From: JAXGQD01 sp040766665
Lineage (GTDB): Bacteria; Bacillota; Clostridia; Saccharofermentanales; Fastidiosipilaceae
Reading direction: 5' to 3'
DNA length: 64,000 bases
Assembly: GCA_040766665.1 (NCBI GenBank)
Contig: JAXGQD010000002.1
Location: 1 to 64,000, forward strand
The translations under genes and the position numbers were made by a program. This document shows positions 1 through 8,354 of the stretch, piece after piece (positions within the stretch are counted from its first letter, which is position 1; every line of letters starts with the position of its first letter). Under the pieces are notes generated by a model, which worked only from the letters and a program-made list of their open reading frames with translations, made no database searches and had not been told where the DNA came from.

Positions 1-715
1 CAAAATACAAAGTGGTTGGCACAACAATCTTTCTAATATTCTCACTTATGGCTAACAGAATGCAAAAAATCACCGAAAACATGGAATTAATCATATTCAA
101 AAAATAATAAACTATGTTTTGTCCTGTTAGTTGTGGAAATTCGGTATAAAAATTGTAATACCCATGTGAAACAACAAAGACAATTGCCAGTAATTGGTAA
201 GCGAAGGCTCCTGCAAAAAAAAGCGTAAAAATCACTCTGGCTGTTTTTTCTGTTTTATTATTATAAATTAAAGAAGAATGCTTTTCCTTACTTTTTAGTT
301 TCTTATTTTTTGGAGTAACACCACGAAATGATCTATATCCACTCAAAAATTCGAGTAATGTATAGATTGCAAACAAACTAAAAACAGAAATAGCAAGTGC
401 TAAATGAGCATGAACATTAGAGGGTGAAAGCACATAATTGACCGAAACGATTCCGGTTATTTGCATTAGCTCGCGACCAACTAGTAACATAAAAAACAAT
501 ATTAAGAAGATTAAAAAAACAAATCTTTTCTTTGGCTTTTTTAATGCAAACATAATTGAATTAGTAAGGAAAAATAAACATATGTAGAAACTAATATCGA
601 TTCTATGTGCTAATGAAACTATAAATAGGATAATATTCAAAACAAAGGTTGCCAGGAGAAAAATAAAACTGAATGTATCGGTCTTATTCCATAAATTTTG
701 AATATACTTAATCAT
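1..715 (-). CDS. Partial polytopic membrane protein, Wzy-like polysaccharide polymerase
   Basis: The reading frame starts with ATG at 715 and stays open to the left edge, giving 238 residues with no stop, so the gene is cut by the window. The product is strongly hydrophobic, with about six membrane segments (roughly residues 17-40, 42-56, 65-82, 105-125, 170-190, 215-232) and a basic loop near 140-160. I see no catalytic motif. Its place directly downstream of a glycosyltransferase and a sugar-transferase operon, plus the polytopic layout, suggest an oligosaccharide repeat-unit polymerase (Wzy type); a flippase or acyltransferase is possible. The DNA is clearly more AT-rich than the housekeeping region to the right. 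Confidence 0.6.
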   Translation of the reverse strand, partial: MIKYIQNLWNKTDTFSFIFLLATFVLNIILFIVSLAHRIDISFYICLFFLTNSIMFALKKPKKRFVFLIFLILFFMLLVGRELMQITGIVSVNYVLSPSNVHAHLALAISVFSLFAIYTLLEFLSGYRSFRGVTPKNKKLKSKEKHSSLIYNNKTEKTARVIFTLFFAGAFAYQLLAIVFVVSHGYYNFYTEFPQLTGQNIVYYFLNMINSMFSVIFCILLAISENIRKIVVPTTLYF

Positions 716-737
716 ACTACCTGCCACATTCTATCAA

Positions 738-2015
738 CTAATTACTTTTATCTTGATACAGGCTAACTATAGATGAAACAAATTTCTTATAGTTTACATC
801 CGCGTTATACTTCATCTCCCATTTTAACCTAGCAGATTTTCTGAGGTTTTGATAATTTGAGTCATTCATAGTACAAAATTGGCTAATAAGATCAGATAAC
901 TGATTAGCATCAAATTTTGCAGGAAGTAGATAACCGTTAACACCATCTTCGACTATTTCCGGGTTGCCACCAACATCAGTAGCAATACAAGGAACGCCAA
1001 AAGACATTGCTTCCATAATTGAAACAGGTACTCCTTCTGAGCTACTTACATTAACAAATAGATGGTGGTTTCCTGCTTCGTAAATCTTCATTAAATCCTG
1101 GTTAGAAACAAATCCATTGAATTTGTACGAGATATTTTCTTTGTCACCAAGCAAATCACAAGCAAGCTTTTTCAATTCTTCTTCTAGAGGACCTTCGCCA
1201 TAATGCGACCAATAAATTCTATCACTTTCAATAAAGCTTAAAGCAATAATTAAGAGATTCAGCTGTTTTAATGGTACAAGGGAAGAGCAAGTGATAATGT
1301 TGATTGCCGTATCATTGATGTGAGTTTCCTGTATCCCACAATCGTTAGTACCGAGTCTATTAAGTACATACTTTTCTGAGTAAAGTGGAAATCTACTTTT
1401 TAAGTAGTTAAAACCAAACTGCGAGATAAGGTAAACCTTATCTAGGTGTTTTATCGTTTCAAGTCTATTGGGGATATAACTATTTCTTGTGACTTCTGCA
1501 TATAGGTCCGAACCATGAGCACGCGCTATAGTTCTAACATTCTTAACTTTTTTACTTACAAGATACCCAACGTAAGTTTGGTAAGCAAACCTATATGAAT
1601 AGATTAGGAACTCACTATCTTGATTTTGTATGTCGTCCTTGATAATTTTTATGATCTCTTTACTCTCATAGTGTGATCTGCTGAAGTAGACAAAGTTATC
1701 TACCAGTCTCTTTAAGTTAAACTGATGTTCTCTAAGTAAGTGAAGAATTTCTTTATACAAATACTTATCAAGAAGAGCTCTAATTGCATAAATAAAATAA
1801 AAGCCCTTTTTCCGAAATAATATTGGTGATACGGTTATATTGTCTTCAACTTTCCTTTTGTTATTTATTTGATCTTCACGAACAGAAAGAGAAAATATCC
1901 TTACTTTCTTAAAATCGTTGAGGTAACTTATTTCATTCTCTAAGTATGGTTCCCAAGTACCAAATGGAAATGAATTAGCGATTAAATATAAAGTTACGTT
2001 ACTCAGTTTGCTCAA
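738..2015 (-). CDS. Glycosyltransferase family 4 protein
   Basis: A 425-residue GT-B glycosyltransferase, expected to add a sugar from a nucleotide-sugar donor to a lipid-linked oligosaccharide on the cytoplasmic face of the membrane. The C-terminal half holds the GT4 donor-binding signature: SSSEGVPVSIMEAMSFGVP, with the two glutamates of the EX7E motif, followed by ATDVGGNPEIV. The start is TTG at 2015, supported by AAGGAG seven bases upstream. It lies in the same-strand polysaccharide cluster, 26 bp after the ATP-grasp gene and 22 bp before the Wzy-like gene, so one operon is likely. The exact sugar cannot be inferred. Confidence 0.88.
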   Translation of the reverse strand: MSKLSNVTLYLIANSFPFGTWEPYLENEISYLNDFKKVRIFSLSVREDQINNKRKVEDNITVSPILFRKKGFYFIYAIRALLDKYLYKEILHLLREHQFNLKRLVDNFVYFSRSHYESKEIIKIIKDDIQNQDSEFLIYSYRFAYQTYVGYLVSKKVKNVRTIARAHGSDLYAEVTRNSYIPNRLETIKHLDKVYLISQFGFNYLKSRFPLYSEKYVLNRLGTNDCGIQETHINDTAINIITCSSLVPLKQLNLLIIALSFIESDRIYWSHYGEGPLEEELKKLACDLLGDKENISYKFNGFVSNQDLMKIYEAGNHHLFVNVSSSEGVPVSIMEAMSFGVPCIATDVGGNPEIVEDGVNGYLLPAKFDANQLSDLISQFCTMNDSNYQNLRKSARLKWEMKYNADVNYKKFVSSIVSLYQDKSN

Positions 2016-2041
2016 GAAAAAACTCCTTCCGGATCAAAAAA

Positions 2042-3244
2042 TTAGCTCTCGTAGACAACAATAATATCTTTCTTAATATGATGTATTAGCTCCTTACACT
2101 CTTGCAATGTATCGCCTTTAACAATTAGTTGTCCAATACAATCAACTGAATTTACAAATGTATTAACATTCATACCAGTTGAAACAAAAAAATCAAGCTG
2201 GTAAATATTACTATTGGGTTCACCGGTATACTCAATCTTTTTGACAATGCCACCAGGTCCAGTTTCAATTAGCATTTCCACAAAGCCTGCTTCGTTTTTA
2301 GGGTGTTTGTTACTCCAAATTAGAGCAGGATTATCACCTACTGCCATCGAAGCAATCATTTCATAATAGTTTAAACCATAATAAATTGAAGTCATTTCTG
2401 GTAATCCATTAGCACCTACTCTTCCAGTCAATTCAATCAAGTACACATCTCCATCTTTCTCAATCATGTCAACATTGACAGCACAATTATTCAAGCCTAA
2501 TGCATGTATTGCTGACCTTACAGAAGTATCAACTTTTACAAGAAAACTATTGTCCCCTGCCAAAGGCGCACCATGACCGATGGGCACTGCCGTATGGCTC
2601 ATAAAGGTTGTGTCCTCATGTGGTAAGACAAATAGTATTTCACCGTTGTAAACAAATGCCTGTGCGCCAAATTCTATTCCATCAATGAACTCTTCAATTA
2701 TCAGATAATCTTTCGATGTCATTGCCATTGCTTGATTAAAACCATTTAACGCTTCTTCTTTATTATTTGCAATGTATATTCCTCGACTGCCTTGAAGATC
2801 TGTTGCTTTGATTATTAATGGGAAATTGAGTTTTCTATAAGAATACTCCAAGTCCGTAATAGATTTAATTTTTAGGTATCTAGCACTTAACACTCCTGCT
2901 CTTTCAAATGCAGTTTTCATTGCATACTTATCTGCACACAGCTCAGCAGAATATCTAGTTAAACCAATTAAACCTAACTCATCACAAACTAAGCCAAGAG
3001 AAATAACACCCGTATCGAGACAGCTAGTTGCTACACCATCAGGCATAACTTCTTTGGCTATAGCTAGAACATCATTTGGTTTTGAAATGTCAGCAAAATG
3101 AACCTCATCTGCTAGTTTTATCCCAGGCGCAGTTTCTGACGGAAGAGTTACGACATCAACTTTAAAGCCCATATTCTTAGCTGACTTAATTAGTCCAACT
3201 TGTCCCCTGCCTGCGCCTAAAACCAATAATGTTTTTTTACTCAT
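2042..3244 (-). CDS. ATP-grasp domain ligase of the polysaccharide cluster
   Basis: A 400-residue protein with a pre-ATP-grasp Rossmann-like N-terminus (LLVLGAGRGQVGLIKSAK), a central ATP-grasp fold (FPLIIKATDLQGSRGIYIA, then YLIIEEFIDGIEFGAQAFV) and a carboxylate/Mg-binding stretch ending in DVYLIELTGRVGANGLPE. The family uses ATP to activate a carboxylate as acyl phosphate and join it to an amine; the substrate is unknown. The start has GGAG six bases upstream. A full-length paralogue (frameshifted) lies immediately upstream, so the two arose by tandem duplication and may act in sequence, for instance adding amino acids or other acids to a sugar of the surface polymer (inference). Confidence 0.85.
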   Translation of the reverse strand: MSKKTLLVLGAGRGQVGLIKSAKNMGFKVDVVTLPSETAPGIKLADEVHFADISKPNDVLAIAKEVMPDGVATSCLDTGVISLGLVCDELGLIGLTRYSAELCADKYAMKTAFERAGVLSARYLKIKSITDLEYSYRKLNFPLIIKATDLQGSRGIYIANNKEEALNGFNQAMAMTSKDYLIIEEFIDGIEFGAQAFVYNGEILFVLPHEDTTFMSHTAVPIGHGAPLAGDNSFLVKVDTSVRSAIHALGLNNCAVNVDMIEKDGDVYLIELTGRVGANGLPEMTSIYYGLNYYEMIASMAVGDNPALIWSNKHPKNEAGFVEMLIETGPGGIVKKIEYTGEPNSNIYQLDFFVSTGMNVNTFVNSVDCIGQLIVKGDTLQECKELIHHIKKDIIVVYES

Positions 3245-3255
3245 AACGTACTCCT

Positions 3256-4454
3256 TTAATTCGTTACAACCACAATATGTTCAGCGGTTGTTTTGGCTAT
3301 ATTAATTGCCTCACTTGCGGTCTTGCTTTTTACTATAATTGCTCCAACTCTATCAAGACTATTTTCCAAACTATGTATTTCTGATCCAACAGACTTCAAT
3401 AAAACTATTTCTTGTACCCCACCAACGAGTTCAGCATCCCTTAACCCTCTAATTTCGGATATTGTTCCAGGTTCAGAAAAAATAAACATAACAGCACTTG
3501 CCATATTTAATGGTGCAGGAATTTCAGGAAATATTCCACAAGAAATTAACAGAGAGGCTTTTATCATATCGATTCCTGTAGATAACGGAACTAGGTGAGA
3601 AGTAATAAAATCACCACCAAGGCGGTGTCCAAGTTCAACTAATTTAGGACCTTTTTCAGTAATCATTATTTCAATATGTGCAGCTCCGTTTTCAATACCT
3701 ACTGCTCGAGCTGCGCTCTTTGCTACTCTTATTACATCTTCTTTTACAATTTCTGTTAGTTTCGTAGGTTGACTATGAGATATCTCAACAAAATGTGGAG
3801 ACCCGGATGTAACTTTATCGGTTATTGCAATTACTCTATAATTATTGTCGATAGAAATTAATTCGACACTTACTTCATCACCGGTCATTAGTTCTTCAAC
3901 AATTACTTCCCATCAGTTGAATATTTTTTACTAAACTCATATGCCGTTTTAAGTTCAGACCAATCATTAACTGACACTACACCTCTGCTACCAGAATTGT
4001 CTGTAGGTTTAAAAATTATTGGTAACTCGAATTCTGAGTTAATCCTTTCAAGGTCCACATAATCATTCAATATTAAAAATTTGGGTGTTGGTACCCCCTT
4101 ATCACTACAAACTTTGACCATTTCAGCTTTATTAGTTGATTTAAGTATTGTGTCAATACTAGGGCCAGGTAAACTGTATTTTTCTGCCAACTTTGCAATT
4201 ACTTTCATTGGAGCATCAGTCGCCATTGTAGCAATTCCATCTGGGCCGAATGAACATAATGCCCTCTCAACCCCTTCCTCGTCTATCGTGCTTTCGCAAT
4301 AATAATAATCAGCGTATTTAACACCTACAGCTGAATTATTATAATCAACTACTCCTACTATCCAACCCATATCTTTTGCGGCCATAATCATTGGCAATTG
4401 CAAAGGCGAAGCTCCCAAAATCAGTACTTTTTTATTTTTTGTCACTGTATCCAT
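3256..4454 (-). pseudogene. ATP-grasp ligase split by a one-base frameshift
   Basis: Two reading frames, 3903-4454 (183 residues, LILGASPLQLPMIMAAK plus FKPTDNSGSRGV) and 3256-3888 (210 residues, from the ATP-grasp core MTGDEVSVELI to the C-terminus), together make one ATP-grasp protein of about 399 residues, the same length as its downstream neighbour. They join if one G is restored beside the GGG run at about 3906-3910: the frame then reads TDGEVIVEELMTGDEVSVE without interruption, as the family requires. So this is either a real frameshift mutation or a homopolymer sequencing error. AAAGGA precedes the ATG at 4454. If intact, it would be a second amide- or ester-forming ligase of the polysaccharide pathway. 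Confidence 0.8.
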
Positions 4455-4464
4455 TTATTATCCT

Positions 4465-5067
4465 TTATCGATTACTTGGTTTGGCGTTTATATTTTTTTG
4501 TTTTAGCACGGAAGATAAAGTTTTAAAAAAAATCTTTACATCTAGTTGAAACGAAATATTGTCAACATAATAACAGTCATACTGATATTTCTCTGATGAG
4601 CTAATAGAATTACGAAAATAAGCTTGGCTATATCCAGTAATCCCTGGACGAACGGTGACTCTTTTTCTTTCTAATTCGTTGAAGTCCGAGAGATTCTTTT
4701 TCGTTAAATTTGGCCTAGGCCCAATAAAACTCATATCACCTTTTAGAACATTCAATATCTGAGGCAACTCATCTAATGATGATTTTCGTAGTATTTTTCC
4801 AATTTTTGTTACACGCGTATCAGAATCACTAGTCCATGTAGAGTCATCAATGTTCCTTATCTCAGGATCATTTACTGTCATGGAACGGTACTTATATAAA
4901 TTAAAAATTTGACCGTCTATTCCCCGTCGTTTAGACAAATAAAAAACTGAACCCCTATCCTCAAAGAAGATAATTGGGGCAATAACGATGAAAACTATTA
5001 ATTGAATTGGCAGAGTGAGTATTGATAGAACTATGTCCAGTAGTCTTTTAATATAACTCTTATACAT
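4465..5067 (-). CDS. Undecaprenyl-phosphate sugar phosphotransferase (priming sugar transferase)
   Basis: A 200-residue monotopic membrane enzyme of the bacterial sugar transferase (WcaJ/RfbP C-terminal) family. It transfers a sugar-1-phosphate from a nucleotide sugar to undecaprenyl phosphate, starting repeat-unit synthesis. One hydrophobic segment (about residues 8-33) is followed by the catalytic core: KRRGIDGQIFNLYKYRSM, KIGKILRKSSLDELPQ, and GDMSFIGPRPN with VRPGITGY. A longer frame reaches 5124, but ATG at 5067 has GGAG ten bases upstream, whereas the longer start would sit only about seven bases from the predicted transcription start. It is the first gene of the polysaccharide operon. 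Confidence 0.9.
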   Translation of the reverse strand: MYKSYIKRLLDIVLSILTLPIQLIVFIVIAPIIFFEDRGSVFYLSKRRGIDGQIFNLYKYRSMTVNDPEIRNIDDSTWTSDSDTRVTKIGKILRKSSLDELPQILNVLKGDMSFIGPRPNLTKKNLSDFNELERKRVTVRPGITGYSQAYFRNSISSSEKYQYDCYYVDNISFQLDVKIFFKTLSSVLKQKNINAKPSNR

Positions 5068-5130
5068 TAAATGTTTTCTCCAATGGATAAACTTCGAAAA
5101 TAATCGTGAATTATTGTTGATCAACTATAT

Positions 5131-5146
5131 AAATTGAATTATACCA
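5131..5146 (-). promoter_or_regulatory. Extended -10 promoter of the polysaccharide operon
   Basis: On the minus strand TGGTATAAT (hexamer at 5138-5143) is a perfect extended -10 box. No good -35 is present. Transcription from about 5131 gives a 64-base leader to the sugar transferase start at 5067. Confidence 0.5.
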
Positions 5147-5196
5147 GAAACTATAAAGAGTAGCTTCCGTTTATGGCAACTACTCTAAAAGATAAT

Positions 5197-5273
5197 TGGT
5201 GGGTAGTATAGGACTTGAACCTACGACCCCCTGCGTGTCGAGCAGGTGCTCTAGCCAGCTGAGCTAACCACCC
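5197..5273 (-). tRNA. tRNA-Val-like (anticodon GAC) with C at position 33
   Basis: A full cloverleaf on the minus strand with encoded CCA: acceptor GGGTGGT paired with ACTACCC, D arm GCTC/GAGC, anticodon stem CCTGC/GCAGG, T arm GTAGG/CCTAT with TTCAAGT loop. The seven-base anticodon loop reads TCGACAC, so positions 34-36 are GAC (valine), but position 33 is C rather than the nearly universal U. It lies between the polysaccharide operon and the insertion sequence, transcribed the same way as both. Confidence 0.85.
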
Positions 5274-5320
5274 AAGTGCAGGTGCAAATATACCATTATT
5301 TTTTGAGCACGTCAATTGAC

Positions 5321-6820
5321 GATTCGGGGAAGACGGCGTAACTTTGATGGTGGTGGTAGGAGAAAGAAGATCTATGCGTCAAATAGCCTTGCCACCTTCG
5401 CTAATACGCTTAAACAACTGGTAACGTGCATCTCGTTTGGGGAAATGGTATTGGCTTAACGGAAGGTACGAGAGCATGTTATCCGATTCATTGATTTTTC
5501 GTAGCTCCCCCAGTTTAACAGATTTTTCGATCGCCTCCAGCTCTATTCTTTGTTTTCTGCTTCGTTTGAAATCGTGCCACGTGATTTTTCCACCGTTGAA
5601 GTAATGCTCTCTCAGCTTTGTCATCTGACCTAAACCCTCATCCATCCACGCCATGGGACGCATCGACAGACGTTCACTCAAGCAATGACTGACCAAACCC
5701 TCCGCACAACTGATTCCACTTTTAGGATCTTTCGTCCAGATTTCGATGCCCTTCCAATTGCTCAGGATGTAGTTTTGAATCACCTTGACGCGTTCAGGGT
5801 CTTTTTCGTAAAGCCTCTGACAAAGTTTAACGAGACGCTTAAATTCCTTTTTATCCGCATCGAACAAACTATCTCTTAACTCCAGATACTCTAGACTATC
5901 CGCCGGAGCCAGTTGTTTTAAGACCTTAAAGACATGGAATCGATCCAATACAAAGCGACTGTTGGGAAGCCAGACTAGGCCACTTTGTATCCACGCAGCA
6001 CCATCACCATGTAAGTAGATTTGAAGCTTTTCCGCTTCCGGATAACGCTGCTCTATTCGGTCTGCCACATGGGACCAAAAACGCTCTACGCTGCCTTTAT
6101 ACGCAAACGTATGAAGCTTATGGGGCAAGACGCCCTTTTTCCCTATACGATAAGAAGGCTCATGAATTACTGCCAATTTAACCTCGCGATTGCGACGACC
6201 GTCCTGTACGGACACATGGTCTTCATCGGCTTGTACATGAATAATGGAAACGGCCTCTTGCCTCGCTTTAAGTTCAACATCCGGGACATCGACCTCTTGT
6301 AAAACACGCTTCACGCTTTGTTTGCTGACACGGTTTTCACAGGCTATGGCTGAACTCATCTGATAGGAATGCAAAACTGCCTCATTACACAGCGCGGCCT
6401 TCAAGCCTTGATTGATCCGCTCGTGCTTCTCTATGCCTACCAACACATCTACAAGAAACGCGCGTTTGCCATTCTTTCGATTAACGTAATAGCGCCTCGT
6501 ATAGTTCAGTGTCCCTAAGAGGGTTTCTTGCACCCTCGCCACTTTCTTGTGAATCCTCCACTCCGGCCTCAAATCCGCGTTAGCGGCTAAGGTCTGGTCC
6601 GCGCTTTCCAACTTCTCTTTCATCACCGACAGAGCAAAACGCTTGCTAGCGTCTAAGATTTCTTCACTCGTCTGCGCAAATCCTTTCTCCAGGATGTCTA
6701 TTTCAATCATCTCATGGGTGAATTGCTGCACTATTTCCTGTAAACTGTTCATAAGAGATTCCTGCGACCTTTCGTTACTGTTTTTTCAGCAATAACTACT
6801 CTAACATAGGTCCTCGAATC
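5321..6820 (-). mobile_element. Insertion sequence of the ISLre2 family
   Basis: About 1.5 kb, the usual size of the family, with one transposase gene. Short imperfect inverted ends are visible: GATTCGGGGA at 5321-5330 and its counterpart TCCTCGAATC at 6811-6820 (one mismatch). Flanking 9-mers do not match, so I see no target duplication and the exact ends are uncertain. It sits between a tRNA and the LCP genes and may have separated these from the polysaccharide operon. Confidence 0.7.
5379..6752 (-). CDS. ISLre2 family transposase (UPF0236)
   Basis: A 457-residue intact protein of the UPF0236/ISLre2 transposase family. Recognisable parts are the N-terminal helical region (MNSLQEIVQQFTHEM), a central block with DEDHVSVQDGRRNREVKLAV, the segment YLHGDGAAWIQSG with a likely catalytic acidic residue, and DRFHVFKVLKQL. 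The C-terminal third is helical and basic. The frame is unbroken and of usual length, so the element could be active. The heptamer TTTTGCC, common in the host DNA around it, is absent here. Confidence 0.9.
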   Translation of the reverse strand: MNSLQEIVQQFTHEMIEIDILEKGFAQTSEEILDASKRFALSVMKEKLESADQTLAANADLRPEWRIHKKVARVQETLLGTLNYTRRYYVNRKNGKRAFLVDVLVGIEKHERINQGLKAALCNEAVLHSYQMSSAIACENRVSKQSVKRVLQEVDVPDVELKARQEAVSIIHVQADEDHVSVQDGRRNREVKLAVIHEPSYRIGKKGVLPHKLHTFAYKGSVERFWSHVADRIEQRYPEAEKLQIYLHGDGAAWIQSGLVWLPNSRFVLDRFHVFKVLKQLAPADSLEYLELRDSLFDADKKEFKRLVKLCQRLYEKDPERVKVIQNYILSNWKGIEIWTKDPKSGISCAEGLVSHCLSERLSMRPMAWMDEGLGQMTKLREHYFNGGKITWHDFKRSRKQRIELEAIEKSVKLGELRKINESDNMLSYLPLSQYHFPKRDARYQLFKRISEGGKAI

Positions 6821-6835
6821 TCTCTTTTTTACTTC

Positions 6836-8338
6836 TTAACCACCACCTAAATCGTTACGCCAACTTCGGGGAACGTTGCCGGCAATAACCTCATCCATAG
6901 CTTGACGCACAGCAGCCACACTGTCTTCATCCAAAACAAACATATATAAATCCCACCCGGGCATCGCATAGGAGGGTAAGCCTGTTTCCCCATGACCGGA
7001 AACTGAAGTACTTATGATTTCCCAAGGGCGTAGATCATCCAGCTGAAGATTTACCAACCGCATCATTTCATTGGTGTTCATGTTAGTTTGCATTGAATTC
7101 TCTGCAGCCTTTAATAGGCTGGTAAAATTACTCAGCACTTCTCTCCCTGAAAGTTTGTTGATAATACCCTTTAAGACGATTTCTTGATTTTTACCACGAC
7201 TTATGTCGCCGCCAGATAATGAATAACGTTCTCTCGAAAACGATAGTGCCTCTTCACCGTTTAAATGAATGGAGCCCGCTGGAAAATAGTGTCCGCCCGG
7301 CCCACTAAATTCCGTCGGGTTGTCCACAGTGATGCCGCCCAAAATATCGACAATATTGATGACCGAGGAGAAATTAACCCTCACCCAATAATCGATATCA
7401 ATCTCATAGAGATTGGCTAGAGTTTGTTGCGAAGATTCTACACCGTAAATTCCTGCATGAGTCAGCTTGTCCATTTGATCATTACCGCCACCGGCGATTG
7501 CTACATAACTGTCTCTTGGAGTAGATACGAGCAGGATTTTTTTCGTTTGCGGGTTCACGGTCATGATGAGGTTCACATCAGATCGCGAGGTGGTATCTAC
7601 GGGACCTGAGGTGTCTATCCCGCTTATATAAACAGAGAACGGCTCTTTGGCAACATTCCCACTACCGGTTTCTGTATCCACTTTGACTCTGACCGTTTTA
7701 TCCGTTATGACACGTGTCTCCGTTTCAAAATTGGGAAATTCCTCACTCACGATTGAAGCATAACCCTCATTAAATAAGATGACTTGTGTTTTGCCATTAT
7801 AAAGATCCTGCATGGCATTCATATAGGACCCGGCTTCCGCGATTTCCAGGTCTATGCCTTCTGAGGCTTTAAACTCACTCAGAAAAACATCGATGCTCTC
7901 CTGGTCTCCGGCATAAGCCGCTTCAAGACTTATCCCCTTAAGTTGTTCATAAGCCGTAATCTCGGAATTATCCATCACGCGAATGGTATAGCGGGTTTTT
8001 CTGAAATAGCCCCTGTCACCAATACCCATGAAGTTGAGCGACCCGACACCACTTTGTAAATAATAGACGCCCACTCCAACGAAGAGCAGAATGGTAAAAG
8101 TAAGCACCAAGCTGAATTTGGCAAAGCCCTTTCGACTAAAGCCTAATGCAATAAAGATGAATAGCAATAAATTGATAATCACCAGTGCCGCAGTAACAGC
8201 CAGTCTGTATTTCAGTGGTAAAACTTCGTAGCTGAATAGCGTATAGACGGTGAAAAGACTGATCAGAAAGATGAAGCCTTCAAAAACCGCCGCGATGATG
8301 GCGGCGGTGTTTTTTTTGCCAGTAATCGGCTCATTCAT
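6836..8338 (-). CDS. LCP (LytR-CpsA-Psr) family wall-polymer ligase, CpsA-like
   Basis: A 500-residue membrane protein that would transfer an undecaprenyl-diphosphate-linked glycopolymer to peptidoglycan outside the membrane. Three hydrophobic segments lie within the first ~105 residues. An accessory domain as in streptococcal CpsA spans about 130-220, and the LCP catalytic domain about 240-400, with SDVNLIMTVNP, STPRDSYVAI and the arginine-rich SRGKNQEIVLKGI. ATG at 8338 is preferred over an upstream in-frame codon because GGGAGG lies 11 bases before it, and it then follows the stop of the upstream LCP gene by 16 bp. The adjacent paralogue and nearby polysaccharide genes support a capsule-anchoring role. 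Confidence 0.9.
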   Translation of the reverse strand: MNEPITGKKNTAAIIAAVFEGFIFLISLFTVYTLFSYEVLPLKYRLAVTAALVIINLLLFIFIALGFSRKGFAKFSLVLTFTILLFVGVGVYYLQSGVGSLNFMGIGDRGYFRKTRYTIRVMDNSEITAYEQLKGISLEAAYAGDQESIDVFLSEFKASEGIDLEIAEAGSYMNAMQDLYNGKTQVILFNEGYASIVSEEFPNFETETRVITDKTVRVKVDTETGSGNVAKEPFSVYISGIDTSGPVDTTSRSDVNLIMTVNPQTKKILLVSTPRDSYVAIAGGGNDQMDKLTHAGIYGVESSQQTLANLYEIDIDYWVRVNFSSVINIVDILGGITVDNPTEFSGPGGHYFPAGSIHLNGEEALSFSRERYSLSGGDISRGKNQEIVLKGIINKLSGREVLSNFTSLLKAAENSMQTNMNTNEMMRLVNLQLDDLRPWEIISTSVSGHGETGLPSYAMPGWDLYMFVLDEDSVAAVRQAMDEVIAGNVPRSWRNDLGGG

Positions 8339-8354
8339 GGGGTGAGGGTCCTCC

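Noticed and set aside
5312..6829. Target site duplication around the ISLre2 element
   Set aside because: The 9-mers next to the apparent ends (TCAATTGAC and TCTCTTTTT) do not match.
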